Of a stretch of DNA of 33,568 nt, positions 32,849 through 33,568 are shown one piece after another. Origin of the DNA: an uncultured Microbulbifer sp. (GTDB lineage Bacteria; Pseudomonadota; Gammaproteobacteria; Pseudomonadales; Cellvibrionaceae); assembly GCF_913055755.1 (NCBI RefSeq), contig NZ_CAJXKH010000038.1, positions 1 to 33,568 of the forward strand, read 5' to 3'. The notes beneath the pieces were generated by a model that made no database searches, was not told where the DNA came from, and saw only the letters and a program-made list of their open reading frames with translations. Positions within the stretch are counted from its first letter, which is position 1; each line of letters opens with the position of its first letter. The position numbers and the translations under genes were made by a program.

Positions 32849-33568
32849 TTGAAACAACTTCGCGCCATCCGCGGCATGAACGACCTGCAGCCCACCCAAT
32901 CGCCGGTGTGGCAGTACGTGGAAAGCACGCTCTCCGAACTTTTCGGCCGTTACGGCTACAGTGAAATCCGCACGCCGCTGCTGGAGGCCACTCAGCTGTT
33001 TGCCCGTGCCGTGGGTGAAGCCACCGATATCGTCGAGAAGGAAATGTACACCTTCGAAGACAAGAGTGGAGACAGCGTCACCCTGCGCCCGGAAGGCACC
33101 GCCGGTACCGTGCGCGCGGCGATCCAGAACAACCTGCTGATCCAGCCCCAGCGACTGTGGTATTTCGGCCCCATGTTCCGCTACGAGCGTCCGCAGAAAG
33201 GGCGCCTGCGCCAGTTCCACCAGTTCGGGGTGGAAGTGTTCGGCATCGAGGGCCCGGATATCGACGCCGAGATCCTGATGATGACTGCGCGCCTGTGGAG
33301 GGAGCTGGGTATTGCCAATCACGTTACCCTGCAGCTCAACTCCCTGGGCAACAGCGAAAGCCGCGCCGCCTTCCGTGAGGCACTGGTGGAGTACCTCTCC
33401 GCGCGCAAGGATCAGCTGGACGAAGACAGCCAGCGCCGCCTGGAGCGCAACCCGCTGCGGATTCTCGACAGTAAAAATGCCCAGACTCAGGAACTGCTGA
33501 CCGATGCGCCGTGTCTACTGGACTTCCTGGATGAGGAGTCCAAAGCGCATTTTGAACAGCTGCGCGCG
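32849..33568 (+). CDS. hisS: Histidyl-tRNA synthetase, N-terminal part (cut by window edge)
   Basis: A class II aminoacyl-tRNA synthetase that charges tRNA-His. The frame runs open for 240 codons from TTG 32849 to the window edge (full proteins are about 420-430). It begins [20 protein letters not shown]. Class II motif 1 is around [28 protein letters not shown] follows, then motif 2 with [24 protein letters not shown]. The TTG start has AAGGA 6-7 nt upstream; the ATG of GMND is 9 codons in and would remove conserved residues. The anticodon-binding domain lies outside the window. Confidence 0.95.
   Translation, partial: MKQLRAIRGMNDLQPTQSPVWQYVESTLSELFGRYGYSEIRTPLLEATQLFARAVGEATDIVEKEMYTFEDKSGDSVTLRPEGTAGTVRAAIQNNLLIQPQRLWYFGPMFRYERPQKGRLRQFHQFGVEVFGIEGPDIDAEILMMTARLWRELGIANHVTLQLNSLGNSESRAAFREALVEYLSARKDQLDEDSQRRLERNPLRILDSKNAQTQELLTDAPCLLDFLDEESKAHFEQLRA

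Noticed and set aside
1..33568. tRNA, rRNA, CRISPR array, transposase or prophage genes
   Set aside because: None found: no cloverleaf with CCA-end context, no regularly spaced direct repeats, and no transposase- or integrase-like translation.

Overview
The window reads as a chromosomal segment of a marine-type gammaproteobacterium. GC content is high, and the core run trmJ, iscR-S-U-A, hscBA, fdx, iscX, ndk, rlmN, pilF, rodZ, ispG, hisS is the order I know from Pseudomonas and its relatives. The nhaC Na+/H+ antiporter, the MASE1-type signalling protein and the style of the intergenic hairpin repeats suggest a Cellvibrionales/Microbulbifer-like organism. That assignment is inference from recall, not a search. 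I see no IS element, prophage, CRISPR array, tRNA or rRNA.

Layout: 1-541 (-) is the N-terminal part of pgi, cut by the window edge. It is followed by a small lipoprotein gene (-), an AT-rich gene-free stretch, a DUF3549 gene (-) and nhaC (-). From 4657 the + strand carries a PlsC-like acyltransferase, dinG and a YqcC-family gene. At 8695-12032 lies a compact three-gene cassette: a periplasmic lipoprotein with a retropepsin-like DTG protease domain, a 7-TM protein with an inactive transglutaminase domain, and a RimK-related ATP-grasp glutamate-ligase-like enzyme. A bidirectional terminator separates it from a fatty-acid desaturase gene on the - strand.

An intergenic region at 13264-13854 holds the most striking unannotated signal: a consensus sigma-54 promoter followed about 120 bp later by a strong intrinsic terminator, with nested hairpins and no credible ORF between. 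I read it as a sigma-54-dependent small RNA gene. Downstream are a PAS-PAS histidine kinase with a degenerate C-terminal receiver and a DgcE/YegE-like MASE1-PAS-GGDEF-EAL protein. This is therefore a signalling locus without an obvious response regulator.

From 19559 the core block starts with suhB (-) and trmJ (+), then the ISC iron-sulfur cluster assembly operon. Two adjacent matches to the type 1 IscR site overlap the iscR promoter. An intrinsic terminator sits between iscA and hscB, which may set different expression levels for the two halves. Between iscX and ndk lie a large hairpin repeat and a short promoter-to-terminator unit that may be a second small RNA or an ndk leader. rlmN, pilF, rodZ, ispG and the first 240 codons of hisS complete the window.

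Several intergenic spacers carry repeats: a pair of large cruciform-like elements (about 19391 and 27303) that share a core but have arms that covary, a REP-like element after ndk, and a composite multi-hairpin repeat before hisS.
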